Shown one piece after another: positions 9,615 to 18,336 of a stretch of DNA of 64,000 nucleotides. How positions within the stretch are numbered: position 1 is the stretch's first letter; each line of letters begins with the position of its first letter. A program made the translations under genes and the position numbers. Under the pieces are notes generated by a model. The model had not been told where the DNA came from. It was given only the letters and a program-made list of their open reading frames with translations, and did no database searches. Source of the DNA: Muricauda sp. MAR_2010_75 (GTDB lineage: Bacteria; Bacteroidota; Bacteroidia; Flavobacteriales; Flavobacteriaceae); the NCBI RefSeq assembly GCF_000745185.1, contig NZ_JQNJ01000001.1:3950501-4014500 (forward strand), read 5' to 3'.

Positions 9615-9658
9615 CCCGCCTACGCAAAAGGCTTCGGCGGGCAAGCCCGCAATTTTTT
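9615..9658 (+). promoter_or_regulatory. GC-rich leader with two competing hairpins before tRNA-Ser
   Basis: CCCGCC (9615-9620) can pair with GGCGGG (9636-9641). The overlapping GCGGG (9637-9641) can instead pair with CCCGC (9646-9650) around the loop CAAG, and this second hairpin is followed by AATTTTTT, as in an intrinsic terminator. The two folds exclude each other. It may be an attenuator or simply an inserted intergenic repeat. Confidence 0.4.
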
Positions 9659-9743
9659 GGAGGAATGGCAGAGTGGTCGAATGCGGCAGTCTTGAAAACT
9701 GTTGAGGGTCACACCTCCGGGGGTTCGAATCCCTCTTCCTCCG
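9659..9743 (+). tRNA. tRNA-Ser (anticodon UGA)
   Basis: 85-nt cloverleaf. The acceptor arm GGAGGAA pairs with TTCCTCC (9736-9742), discriminator G at 9743, no encoded CCA. The anticodon stem GCAGT/ACTGT encloses the loop CTTGAAA with TGA at 9693-9695. A long variable arm (TTGAGGGTCACACCTCC) and the T-loop GGTTCGAATCC mark it as a class II serine tRNA. Its last 14 bases form the start of the attachment site of the adjoining mobile element. Confidence 0.96.
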
Positions 9744-9781
9744 CTGAGAGACACCATCTCAAAACAAGAAACCCTGTAAAT
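9730..9781. repeat. attL: 52-bp direct repeat at the tRNA-Ser 3' end
   Basis: Identical over 52 bp to 21766-21817; with two mismatches the match runs on to 9800/21836 (69 of 71). It contains the tRNA 3' end and the left arm of the downstream terminator hairpin. This is the classic placement for tyrosine-recombinase integration, and the integrase gene follows within 220 bp. Confidence 0.92.
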
Positions 9782-9809
9782 TATTGATTTACAGGGTTTT
9801 CTTTTTTTT
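9769..9809 (+). terminator. Terminator after tRNA-Ser
   Basis: ACCCTGTAAA (9771-9780) pairs perfectly with TTTACAGGGT (9788-9797), followed by a T-rich run. The left arm lies in the att core, so integration swaps the right arm; the copy after attR has one base change in its right arm (C-G to a wobble pair). Confidence 0.8.
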
Positions 9810-9858
9810 ATGGTTTTAAATGATACCTTTTGAAATCATGTTAAAAAGTGCCCGTTTC

Positions 9859-9892
9859 GGTGCCCCTTCAAATCTCATCAAAAAGGGGCACC
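9859..9892. repeat. 10-bp inverted repeat upstream of the integrase
   Basis: GGTGCCCCTT (9859-9868) and AAGGGGCACC (9883-9892) are perfect inverted repeats with a 14-bp spacer, about 105 bp before the integrase start. A further GTGCCC sits at 9849. It could be an arm-type integrase site, an operator or a regulator of excision. Confidence 0.5.
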
Positions 9893-9995
9893 TAATATCA
9901 ATTATCATATTGTAATTCAGTCACTTATAACAATTATGTATTAATATTTTTTTCCTAATTTCAAGGCAAATAATGTTAAATTCGGTGTCACTTTT

Positions 9996-11243
9996 ATGGT
10001 ATCTCTTCTATTCTATCTTAGAAAATACAAAAAAGACCGCGTTGGCCGGTCAACTATTTATGTCAGGATTACAATCGATGGAAAGCGAGCGGAGTTCAGT
10101 TCTGGACGCAAGGTTCATCCCAGTACGTGGGACGCGGCATATGGTAAGGTGTTGGGATTTTCCCAAGAAGTACGGCAGCTGAATTCCTATTTGAGCAAGA
10201 TACGCACTGATTTATATCAGCATGCTGACAAGTTAAAAGATAGGGATGAACCACTTACTGCAATGTCACTCAAAGAGGCTTATTTGGGATTGGACAAGCC
10301 CTGTAAAATGCTCTTGGAGATATTCCAGGAACACAATGACCAAGTGGACAGCCTGGTTGGAAAGGATTTTGCCGAAGGAACCGCCGAACGTTACCGAACC
10401 GCAAAAAGCCACCTCAGTGAATACATCCAAAATGAACATAAAAGGAATGATATTCCGGTTCATCATGTCAACTATGCTTTTATATCCGGGTTTGAATACT
10501 ATCTAAAGACTAAAAGAAAATGCAGCCACAACACGGCAATCAAATATGTGGTCAATTTTAAAAAAATCATTCGTGTTGCCTATGCCAATGGGTGGATAAC
10601 CAGAGATCCTTTCGCCAACTGGAAGGCCAGGTTAAAGAATGTTGAACGTGAATTTCTTACCGAGGAAGAATTACAACGTTTAATGCATTATCCTTTTAGC
10701 AATGAAAGACTGGACCATGTTAGGGATTGCTTTGTTTTCTGTTGCTTTACGGGATTGGCCTATGCGGATGTAAAAAAACTGACACATGATGATTTTGTCA
10801 TTGGAATCGATGGAGACCTTTGGATAAACACCAAACGAACCAAGACAAAAACAAAAAGCAATATTCCTGTACTGCCCACAGCTTTGATGATACTCGAAAA
10901 ATATGAGCATAGTTCTCTATTGGTTGACAAAAAGGTGCTGCCGGTACTGACCAATCAAAAGATGAATGCCTATTTAAAGGAGATAGCTGACCTGAGTGGG
11001 ATTAAAAAGCATTTAACGACCCATTTGGCCAGACATACCTTTGCAACCACTGTAACCCTTTCAAATGGTGTCTCAATCGAATCGGTAAGTAAGATGCTCG
11101 GCCATAAAAATCTGCGAACTACTCAGCATTATGCCAAGATTCTAAACAGGAGGGTTAGTGACGATATGCAAATGTTGAGGAAGAAGTTGAAACAGAAAGA
11201 GAGAGTTCAGAGTGCTGGTGAAAGGATTGACATGAGGAAATAA
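9996..11243 (+). CDS. int: Tyrosine recombinase / integrase (Bacteroidota type)
   Basis: 415 residues. An N-terminal arm-binding region (VRITIDGKRAEFSSGRKV) is followed by a SAM-like core-binding domain (about 105-205) and the catalytic domain (about 215-400). Visible catalytic residues are HLARHTF, the GHKNLRTTQHY block with the nucleophilic tyrosine. The first catalytic arginine is missing: the box reads FTGLAYADV. Replacement of this Arg is also known in the CTnDOT integrase, so activity is still likely. It lies next to attL and reads inward, and presumably inserts and excises the element. An in-frame upstream ATG is not needed; the TAnnTTTG motif is not evident here. Confidence 0.93.
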   Translation: MVSLLFYLRKYKKDRVGRSTIYVRITIDGKRAEFSSGRKVHPSTWDAAYGKVLGFSQEVRQLNSYLSKIRTDLYQHADKLKDRDEPLTAMSLKEAYLGLDKPCKMLLEIFQEHNDQVDSLVGKDFAEGTAERYRTAKSHLSEYIQNEHKRNDIPVHHVNYAFISGFEYYLKTKRKCSHNTAIKYVVNFKKIIRVAYANGWITRDPFANWKARLKNVEREFLTEEELQRLMHYPFSNERLDHVRDCFVFCCFTGLAYADVKKLTHDDFVIGIDGDLWINTKRTKTKTKSNIPVLPTALMILEKYEHSSLLVDKKVLPVLTNQKMNAYLKEIADLSGIKKHLTTHLARHTFATTVTLSNGVSIESVSKMLGHKNLRTTQHYAKILNRRVSDDMQMLRKKLKQKERVQSAGERIDMRK

Positions 11244-11264
11244 GGATAGAAGTAATGGATAAAA

Positions 11265-13858
11265 TCATAACTCTACATCATCTTTGGTAAAATATTTGGT
11301 TTCAATTTTGTTGAAGCCTACAAAAATGTTTTTCTCGCTATGATAACCCTCATTTTTGAGATTTGTAGCTTTATCGTCTTTATCAAAATATTTCCTTCCA
11401 ATTAGCCTTCCGTACTCATCATAATATTGCCTTCTTATTGCATATCCCCTTGAGTTATGTGTTAAACTTCGGTTTTCATCTAAAAACTTCGCTTCAACTA
11501 ATTGTCCTATTTCATTATAGATTCCATTGAAAACAGTCCAATCCACTTTATCGCCCACTTTCAAAACCTCGCCTTTTTTATCAAATTTTACTTGTTCTAT
11601 TATGTTTCCTTTACTATCATATTTATTTTTAAATCCATGATAAGAGTTAGTACTATGAATGATTGGATTAAGACTCGTACTAAAAAGTCTGACTTCAGAT
11701 AACCTGCCATACTCATCTCTTTTATAAGTGTATCTATGAATACCGAATTTGTCTGCTGTTGGAACATTATTTATATCAATAAAACTCTTGCTTATTTCAT
11801 AGCCTTTCTCATCATATTGAAAAGAAACTTTTTCTTCTATCTCTTCATCTACTCCACTTTTGACTATTGTTAGGATGAGGTTGCCAAAATCATCATATTC
11901 GTTCTCTTCATTTGATATATCAACCAGTTCACCTGTTTTAGCATCGTACTCTCTTTGCTCCCAATCCTTAGTTTTTCTAAAACGGTTATATGTCCAGCGC
12001 TCTTCAGAAGTAACTTCACCTATACTATTTAGCTTTTTTCTTGAAGTTAAATCTCCGAAAGAATCGTATTCGTAAACAAAACAATGCTCTAAATCTCCAT
12101 TTATTGCTTTCCCACCTTTGTCAAAGAAGCACTTTTTTTTCACTTGGGAATCATTGGTATCATAGAATTCCTTGATAACATAAATATTTGGCTCTATTTG
12201 AGGAAAAGGTTCCATTAAAGCATTAAATGCTTTTTTTGTTACTATTCTGTTTACATCATCATAAATAATTTGTTCAACAACCTTTGAATTATTGTCCATA
12301 GCTGAATCTCTGGCAATATATCTTTTTTCAGTCTCTCGGTTTTTATTGTCGTATTCTATTTCGACTACTCTGGAACCATTAACCAATGAAATAGCACCTA
12401 TATTTAGGTCCTTCCCCAAGTAGACTCGCCTAACAAGGTTATGATTGATATCAAAACTATCTTTTACACCATAAATTCCTTCGATTCCCCCTGAATCTTT
12501 AAAAGCGATTGCCTCCCCTTTTTCATTAAAGTAGACTCTTTTAATTATGTTCCCCATTTCATCATACTGGTGGGTTCTTTTTGCGATTCCGTATTTATTT
12601 GGTTTTAGATTATCATCAAAATCAAATAACTGGATAGCACTTATATAACCCCTATCATTAAATGTGTGCCGTATTGCGAAGACCCCTTCGTCATCGTAAC
12701 TAGGGTTACCAGATTTGTCATAACCTTTTGCTTCTATCATATTGCCCTTGTCATCATACCGATATTCAGTAAAAGACGTTTTCCAGGTAACAGAATTTAT
12801 TGGTTGCTCATGAATATCTAAATATTCCATCTTTATATATTCGCCTTTTGCATTATGTTCATATCTTCTAACCGCTACTCCACTGTCATCATAAATTAAT
12901 TGATTTTCAAATCCATAGTATTTGTGAGTTGACTTATTCCCAAATGAATCGTAAATGTAACTTACTCTATGCACTCCCTTTTTGTTACTTATAGGTTTAT
13001 TAGATAAATCAAAATACGATTCAGAAATTCTGTTACCATTCAGGTCGTGTTCCCACTCTAATTTGAAAAATCCTTCTTTTTCGATGGGGGACCCTAAATC
13101 ATCAAAATAGGAAACCGATGTGTTGTTCCCATTAATGTCGTATGAATAACTTTCTTGAATACTTGGTTTGCTTTCGCCATCGTAGAATTTTTTTGACTTT
13201 ATATTACCTTTCGAATCGTAGACTAATTCAAAACCTGAAAAGTCGGATTCATCCTCAATTGGATTCATCAAATAATCTTTATATATAACCTTATTTAAAA
13301 CATTACCTAGTTCTTTAATATAGGTATATCCTGTTTCAATTGCGCTAACCGATGAACCTTGTTTTGAGCATGGCTTTCCAGAAGGGTATTCAATTTTTAT
13401 GTTGTTGCTAGAATTTAAGTAACGTAAGTCCATAATGACATTACCATTGTTGTCATAGTATGACTCATTTGTTAATTTATTCATCTGGTTATAGGAAAAC
13501 CTAACACCAATCAAGCGTTTCCTCGAACATTGATCATTAAAAAAGTCTCCAAAAATTACAGGTAAATCTTCAGTCTTTAAATTTCCAGGGCCCTTTAAGT
13601 ATTCAATAAGTACGGGTTTACCAAATCTTCCTTTCAAAGCAAATTTGAAGTAGGAGTTTAGATTGTTCTTTTGTTTTGGACTGATTTCCTTGATTCCAAC
13701 CCATTCAGAATCAGTTATATAAAAAGAACTAAAGAATAATACATGTCTTTTAAAGTATAAATCATATATGACATAGATGCTAGATAGGCTCAGAGTGGCA
13801 AATAAGGCAAGGGATAAAGCAAATAAATTTAGTCTCCTTCTTGAGGTGAATTCTCCTT
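11265..13858 (-). CDS. Large YD-like repeat protein, probably expressed by -1 frameshift
   Basis: Runs of YDxxGNxxxxxYFDxxGxPI, spaced about 32-38 residues, fill nearly the whole protein, about twenty imperfect units. The pattern resembles YD/RHS-like beta-strand repeats but no RHS core box or toxin C-terminus is seen. The frame opens at 13859 and has no ATG before the first repeat; TTG at 13637 would drop a hydrophobic segment (LNLFALSLALFATLSL, near 13800) that is encoded upstream. A canonical slippery site joins it to the preceding gene, giving a 936-residue membrane-anchored fusion. If that does not occur, the gene is 790 residues from TTG or is a pseudogene. Function unknown; probably exposed at the cell surface. 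Confidence 0.6.
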
Positions 13859-14074
13859 CTTTTTTTTTTCAGCAGTTTTATAAATAGAAACCCCATATAA
13901 AATTGCTCCGATAAATAACATCGTAAAAGCGATTATCTTAAGAAGGCCGTCTTCAGAGACAAAAAAACCATAGGAAACACTAAACAATAAAATAATTATT
14001 AACGCAAAAATTCCTAAAGGACTCTTTGATGCCTCTCTAATTATTTCTGGAATATTTGTCAAAGAATTATCCAT
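13829..14074 (-). CDS. Small two-helix membrane protein, N-part of the putative fusion
   Basis: 81 residues from ATG at 14074 (MDNSLTNIPEII), preferred over an in-frame upstream start because of the purine-rich leader just before it. Two membrane segments (about 20-40 and 48-64) are followed by a lysine-rich tail. Near its end lies A10G, and an AGAAGGAG at 13834-13841 precedes its stop. In the zero frame it ends 26 bases beyond the slippery site; in the -1 frame it continues into the repeat protein. No family is recognised. Confidence 0.55.
   Translation of the reverse strand: MDNSLTNIPEIIREASKSPLGIFALIIILLFSVSYGFFVSEDGLLKIIAFTMLFIGAILYGVSIYKTAEKKKKENSPQEGD
13859..13865 (-). other. Putative -1 frameshift slippery site (A AAA AAG)
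   Basis: On the minus strand the last seven bases of an A10G run read A AAA AAG in the correct codon phase (zero-frame codons AAA, AAG). After a -1 slip the next codons are GAA GGA GAA TTC, which is the frame of the repeat protein. The same heptamer in the same phase is used by the IS3 element at 18007-18013 in this window. Confidence 0.5.
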
Positions 14075-14140
14075 TTTCTTAATTTTTTGAAAAGAATTTC
14101 TTAAATGTAGAATAAAATATGTTAAATAAAAAATCAACAA

Positions 14141-14461
14141 TCTAAATTCAGAAGATCCTTGCGGGTAGTTAAAAGTTCTCGATTCTTTATAATCGTCAAA
14201 ATGGATTTCTGGACTATTTTTAAAAGTAGTTTATGCCGATTTGATTAATATCTAGGAAAGGCATATTTTATATCTCAATAATCTGAGACAGGTATAAACC
14301 TGCCTCTGGATAAAAACGAATACATTTTGGTTGTTTGAATTATTTAATCCCGTAAAGTTTAAATCCCAAATCCTTACCCTTAAACTTTGCGCACGGATCC
14401 TGTCGGGTTTTTGTAGTGTTCAGGAAGATAAGCGTAAAGCAAAAACCCGATAGGGCGCATC
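14141..14461. repeat. Gene-free stretch with two inverted repeats
   Basis: Between the small membrane protein and the mobilization genes. CGTAAAGTTT (14351-14360) faces AAACTTTGCG (14382-14391), one mismatch. CCTGTCGGGTTTTTG (14399-14413) faces CAAAAACCCGATAGG (14440-14454), one wobble pair, and GGAT/ATCC flanks the latter. The second may be the terminator of the mobilization operon, which ends at 14462. No convincing small gene is seen. Confidence 0.45.
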
Positions 14462-14929
14462 CTACTTTTTGCTAGGCAAGGAATCTTGTTTCCTCGACCA
14501 TCTTTGAAAATCCTTATAGATAATAGGGTGGTCATCAAAATAACTCCTAAGTTCGGAAATGGCTTCTCTCCTGCCCTGTATAAAAGCCTTCTTCCTATTT
14601 TCCTCAAATTGAATGAAATGATAGCCAAAATACCCGAGGGTCAAAACCGTGATCGATAACACAACAAAGAATAGGGCGGTAAGCCATTTCGGGAACAACA
14701 TTGCCGATTTTATTTTTTGAGTAATTTCCCCTACCTTCCTTTCATAGGTTGCCATTGCTTCCTGTTGTTGTCCAATAAAGTCCTTGACATAATACTCGAT
14801 TTTGGAGGAATCCACTTTTATCGTTGTATTATCTTGTTTCTTGTAAAGGTCTTCCAGTTTTTCAATCGAACGGTTGAACCCATCGATTTCCTCGGTCAGC
14901 AATTCCATGATCTCATCCATCTTTTTCAT
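14462..14929 (-). CDS. Mobilization-associated single-span membrane protein
   Basis: 155 residues. A heptad-like N-terminal region (about 1-70, MDEIMELLTEEIDGFNRSIEKLEDLYKK type spacing) is probably coiled coil, one membrane segment follows at about 80-103 (LTALFFVVLSITVLTLGYFGY), and the C-terminal 50 residues are polar. It is the third gene after mobC and the relaxase, 21 bp behind the relaxase stop. Proteins of this shape often follow relaxases in Bacteroidota mobilizable elements; the role may be docking of the relaxosome. No enzyme motif is seen. Confidence 0.6.
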   Translation of the reverse strand: MKKMDEIMELLTEEIDGFNRSIEKLEDLYKKQDNTTIKVDSSKIEYYVKDFIGQQQEAMATYERKVGEITQKIKSAMLFPKWLTALFFVVLSITVLTLGYFGYHFIQFEENRKKAFIQGRREAISELRSYFDDHPIIYKDFQRWSRKQDSLPSKK

Positions 14930-14950
14930 AATATGTTTTTTTATTGGTGT

Positions 14951-15820
14951 TCAAATCCCTATTCCTGTTTCCAGTGCTTTTTTTATTGTTTTCTTTATCA
15001 CTATTTTGGCAAGGTGCATGGCTATGCTGGCACTCAACTCCACAGTCTTGCCCATAAGCTGGACGGCATTTGAACCTTTAATTAGAATACCCTTTTCATT
15101 GTTCTTGGACAGTTGGGCGGCCAAGTTGTTGATCGACATCGAACGGTGCACTTCACTGCCCTTTAGGTTATGGCCTTTGTACTCGTACCGAAAACCTTGC
15201 AGCTTGTTCGATTTGTTGATATAAGGAATGACCTTTACTTCTTTCTGTTTCATGTATTTGATGTACTGGCCAAAATCCTTTGGTCTTTTCTCTTCCATTA
15301 CCTTTTCGTGGATTCGTTTGATTTCGCTTCGTATTCGCTTTATCTCGTTCAGTTTTTCTTGTTGTACCTCTTTTACGGTCGTTAGACCCATTTTTTTGGC
15401 AACTTCTTGAGCGGCCAATTGACTCCGTTTTCCAATAAAGCTGTCGTTGTATGCCCTTCCATCAAAACCTATTCTATTGACATATAAGTGGATATGGGTA
15501 TGTAGTTTGTCCCTATGCACAAAAGCGATGGCCTGATTGTTTTTTAGGTTCATTCGCTTGATGAACCTTTGGGTGAGTTCCTTGAGTTTCTTTTGGTTTA
15601 GCTCCTTGCCATCTTCGATTGTCGGACTCAATACAAAGCTGAGGGTATTGTTCTTGCACCTCATGTTTTGCTGTTGTATAATCTTGAACTCGTCTGTAAT
15701 TTCCTTTGGTGTCTGCCCTGCCAAATGTTGGCTATGGATAATCTCGGCATTCTTCTCTTGGTTCCATCCGTAGCCGATGGATGCCCTGGTATGTGATATG
15801 GATCTGCCCTTGCCGATCAT
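14951..15820 (-). CDS. mobA: Relaxase (MobA/VirD2-like mobilization nuclease)
   Basis: 289 residues. The metal-binding motif is HRDKLHTHIHLYV with His102, His107, His109 and His111, the arrangement of the PF03432 relaxase domain. Tyr17 in GYGW is the likely nicking residue. The domain covers about 1-190; the rest is basic and lacks a helicase or primase part. Relaxases cut oriT and pilot the single strand through a helper's secretion channel. The start overlaps the mobC stop by four bases (ATGA), so the pair is translationally coupled. Confidence 0.9.
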   Translation of the reverse strand: MIGKGRSISHTRASIGYGWNQEKNAEIIHSQHLAGQTPKEITDEFKIIQQQNMRCKNNTLSFVLSPTIEDGKELNQKKLKELTQRFIKRMNLKNNQAIAFVHRDKLHTHIHLYVNRIGFDGRAYNDSFIGKRSQLAAQEVAKKMGLTTVKEVQQEKLNEIKRIRSEIKRIHEKVMEEKRPKDFGQYIKYMKQKEVKVIPYINKSNKLQGFRYEYKGHNLKGSEVHRSMSINNLAAQLSKNNEKGILIKGSNAVQLMGKTVELSASIAMHLAKIVIKKTIKKALETGIGI

Positions 15821-16113
15821 TTCTTGAAAATATAAAGGTGCTTTCTGATTTCCTCGGCCAGTTGTTTCACTTCCTGTTCAAGTTTGGGGTTGCGCTTTTT
15901 GAACATGTTCCCAATTCTTGTGAAGTTGTTCTTGTACTTTACCAGCATGGCGTAATGGGCCAATTGTTCCGCTGTCAAACGTTCGATGATATTGTTGCCA
16001 AAAGCGGAACTCCGGCAATATTCCGATAGGGAAACGCCCGCTCTTTGTGCCCTTTTTTTGAGCAGCTTCTTTTCGTATATGGTACATCTAAATTTGATAT
16101 AGTCCCTTTTCAT
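15817..16113 (-). CDS. mobC: MobC-like relaxosome accessory protein
   Basis: 98 residues from ATG at 16113 (MKRDYIKFRCTIYEKKLL); the frame extends upstream to 16206 but that part is hydrophobic, cysteine-rich and overlaps the oriT-like hairpin. The sequence has the ribbon-helix-helix-like start (IKFRCTIYEKKLLKKRAQRAGVSLSEY in part) and the GNNIIERLTAEQ and FTRIGNMFKKR regions seen in MobC (PF05713). MobC binds at oriT and helps open it for the relaxase. It is first gene of the mobilization operon. Confidence 0.82.
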   Translation of the reverse strand: MKRDYIKFRCTIYEKKLLKKRAQRAGVSLSEYCRSSAFGNNIIERLTAEQLAHYAMLVKYKNNFTRIGNMFKKRNPKLEQEVKQLAEEIRKHLYIFKK

Positions 16114-16143
16114 TTTTTTTCTTTGCGACCATCGGGAGCAAAG

Positions 16144-16178
16144 CAAGATTGTCTTTGTTGCCACAAAGACACATCTTG
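16144..16178. repeat. Long hairpin upstream of mobC, candidate oriT
   Basis: CAAGAT plus TGTCTTTGT (16144-16158) pairs with ACAAAGACA plus ATCTTG (16163-16178): 15 base pairs with one bulged C and a 4-base loop TGCC. It lies 31 bp in front of mobC, where the origin of transfer of small mobilizable elements is expected. A perfect 12-bp palindrome CAAGAATTCTTG (16284-16295) lies further upstream in the same gap. Confidence 0.5.
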
Positions 16179-16477
16179 AATTGCCTACGAATTTCAAATT
16201 AGACAACAGTATAAGTAACAGTGGCGAAAGGAAATTTTTTAACTCTATAAAGAAGGTTTGCTTAAAGAATTTTCAATAAAAATCAAGAATTCTTGGAAAG
16301 TTTGAGGGATATTGGTCCATAACAAATATGAATCATAAGACAACTAATAGCCAATATCAATTACTTACTTTGATTGTTAATGAGATAAAATCAAATAGAC
16401 ATTAGAAAGAAATATCTGGAAAAGGTATGGTTACTTTTAAGTAGGTTTGCAGATGTCGTTCTTAAATAACTACAATC

Positions 16478-17111
16478 GTGATAGCTCAACCTAAAATCTT
16501 GATTATTGGAAATGGCTTTGACCTACACCATAAAATGCCAACTTCATACGCAGATTTCGCAAACCACTATATTGAAAAAAGAATAATTCCCGAAATTGAA
16601 CAGGTTGTCGTAAACCTTGCAAGGAGAAATGAACTCTTAAACTCCCTTTTTGTTGGGAATTTGGTTGAAACCAGAAAAAATGGTCACCATCATGATGCCT
16701 TTATCAATAAGGTTTACATGGATATTGCAACAGGTCAATTATCAAGTGCAGCACAATATCTAAAAGATAACTCTTATAAACTTGACACAGTTATATCCAA
16801 CTCATTTCTCGGTAAACTATATAAAGGTGGATACGACAATTGGTTTGATATTGAAAGGGCGTATTTCCATGAGCTTTTAATCCATAAAGAAACAGCACAA
16901 GGAGGGAACAGGGCAGCTGCCAAAAAAGACTTATTGAAGCTGAACATGGAGTTTGACGAAATTAAAAAAGCCCTTGTTGAATATCTCAAAACTATACCCA
17001 TTGCCAAGGATCCAAAAGTCCAGAGATTTTTTGACACTCATATCAGAGGGGTAAAAGATGTTTACATCCTCAACTTTAACTATACCTCAACCATCGAAGA
17101 TTATCTATTGG
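16478..17111 (+). pseudogene. abiH: AbiH family abortive infection gene, 5' part, cut by IS
   Basis: Starts with GTG; residues 6-20 (KILIIGNGFDLHHKM) are the nucleotide-binding-like GNGFDL signature of AbiH (PF14253). 211 full codons precede the insertion, which follows codon TTG at 17108-17110 plus one base. In the present allele five further bases lead to a stop in the IS end, giving a 212-residue truncated product. Removing the IS and one TTGG copy rejoins the frame exactly with the 3' part for a 364-residue protein, a normal family size. AbiH proteins are phage-abortive genes of unsettled mechanism. Confidence 0.85.
17108..17111. repeat. Target-site duplication TTGG, left copy (right copy 18333-18336)
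   Basis: The four bases before the left IS end are repeated directly after the right end. Four-base duplications are typical of the IS407 group of the IS3 family. Confidence 0.8.
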
Positions 17112-17137
17112 TGTAGACTTCCCTTAGATAGAACTGC

Positions 17138-18013
17138 TTATTTTTCTAAAACTTCATCAAAGTTATCGTTTTTAATTCCTTGTGCGGTACCGCACAAGGA
17201 ATTGAGTTCCAGATATTGTTTAGGGGACACATATCCAAGGGCCTTGTGTGGCCTGTAATTGTTGTAATCGTTCATCCAAATCCGTGCCTGTTCCCTTACT
17301 TGGTCGATGTCCTCAAAGATGAACCTGTTGAGGGTCCCCCTCCTAAAACTGCCGTTGAACCTTTCCACAAATGCGTTCTGGGTCGGTTTTCCCGGTTGTA
17401 TATATTTGAACTCTATTCCGTGCATCTTGCTCCATTGGGACGTTAGCTTAGCGATGAACTCAGGACCGTTGTCCATGCGTATGCGCTTGGGCTTTCCCCT
17501 TCTGTTGATCAGATGGTTCAACACCCAGACCACACGGTTGCTGGTCAGGGAAAAATCCACTTCGATGTGCAGTGCCTCCCTGTTGTAATCGTCCATGATG
17601 TTCAGTGCCCTGAAACGGCGTTTGTTCTCCAGGACGTCGGTGACAAAATCCATGCTCCAGGTGTGGTCGGCCTCCGCCGGGACCTCCAAAGGCTCTTTCA
17701 CACGTGCCGGAAGGCGTTTCTTCGCCTTTCTTCTCAAGGGCAGTCCCAGTGCCCTGTAGACACGGTGGACGCGCTTATGGTTCCATGGCATTCCCTCTGC
17801 CCTCAAACGGTGATAGGCCATCCAGAAACCCTCCTCCGGATGTTCCCTGGCCTTTTCCCGCAAGGCCTTCTCGATCTCCCCGTCATCCTTTGGCAACGGA
17901 CTGTAATAGTAAACGCTCTTGCTCATGTTAAGGACACGGCACGCCCTGCTGATGCCGTAATGGGCAAGATCTTTGCCAATGCTGCGCTTGCGGCAGGGCC
18001 TCAGAGCTTTTTT
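17138..18013 (-). CDS. IS3 family transposase OrfB (made as OrfAB by frameshift)
   Basis: From the slippery site, the -1 frame reads [20 protein letters not shown] and continues to the stop at 17138. The N-terminal half holds an HTH_21-like part ([15 protein letters not shown]); the C-terminal half is the rve integrase core with the catalytic triad Asp in WSMDFV, Asp in RMDNGPEF and Glu in NAFVERFNG. OrfAB is the active transposase of IS3 elements. The last residues lie in the left IS end. Confidence 0.9.
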   Translation of the reverse strand, partial: KKALRPCRKRSIGKDLAHYGISRACRVLNMSKSVYYYSPLPKDDGEIEKALREKAREHPEEGFWMAYHRLRAEGMPWNHKRVHRVYRALGLPLRRKAKKRLPARVKEPLEVPAEADHTWSMDFVTDVLENKRRFRALNIMDDYNREALHIEVDFSLTSNRVVWVLNHLINRRGKPKRIRMDNGPEFIAKLTSQWSKMHGIEFKYIQPGKPTQNAFVERFNGSFRRGTLNRFIFEDIDQVREQARIWMNDYNNYRPHKALGYVSPKQYLELNSLCGTAQGIKNDNFDEVLEK

Positions 18014-18267
18014 TCGATGACCTCCTTGGCCATTTGGTGATCCAGGGCCAGAGTGGCGTACATCTGCTTGAGCTTGCGGTTCTCCTCCTCGAGCTCCTTG
18101 ATGCGCTTGAGCTCCTTCCCGCTCATACCGGCGTACTTCGAACGCCACTTGTAAAATGCGGCGGAGCTGACCCCATGGTCACGGGTTATCTCGGCAACGG
18201 ACTTGCCGTTGTCAAACTCTTTTAAAATCTTTGCGATCTGTGTTGGTGAAAATTTGCTCTTCCTCAT
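18001..18267 (-). CDS. IS3 family OrfA (helix-turn-helix / leucine zipper)
   Basis: 88 residues. The helix-turn-helix ([21 protein letters not shown] and [12 protein letters not shown]) is followed by a leucine-zipper region ([21 protein letters not shown]) used for multimerisation. It starts [11 protein letters not shown], close to IS407-group OrfA. The stop TGA comes two codons after the slippery heptamer (18007-18013), so slipping yields OrfAB. Confidence 0.92.
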   Translation of the reverse strand: MRKSKFSPTQIAKILKEFDNGKSVAEITRDHGVSSAAFYKWRSKYAGMSGKELKRIKELEEENRKLKQMYATLALDHQMAKEVIEKKL

Positions 18268-18336
18268 AATGCTGTTTAAAATTAAGATTATTATTCTACT
18301 TTTAAACAGTTCGGTTTTAAGGGGAGCTTACATTGG

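Larger units (their letters stand above)
17112..18332 (-). mobile_element. IS3 family (IS407 group-like) insertion sequence, 1221 bp
   Basis: The ends are imperfect inverted repeats: left TGTAGACTTCCCTTAGA, right (reverse) TGTAAGCTCCCCTTAAA, continuing with GAACTG in both. TTGG is duplicated at the flanks. Inside are orfA and orfB with a slippery A AAA AAG between them. Both frames are intact and base composition is clearly more GC-rich than the host element, so the insertion looks recent and perhaps still active. Confidence 0.93.

Noticed and set aside
11265..13637. RHS toxin call for the YD-like repeat protein
   Set aside because: No RHS core box, no variable toxin tail and no immunity gene after it.
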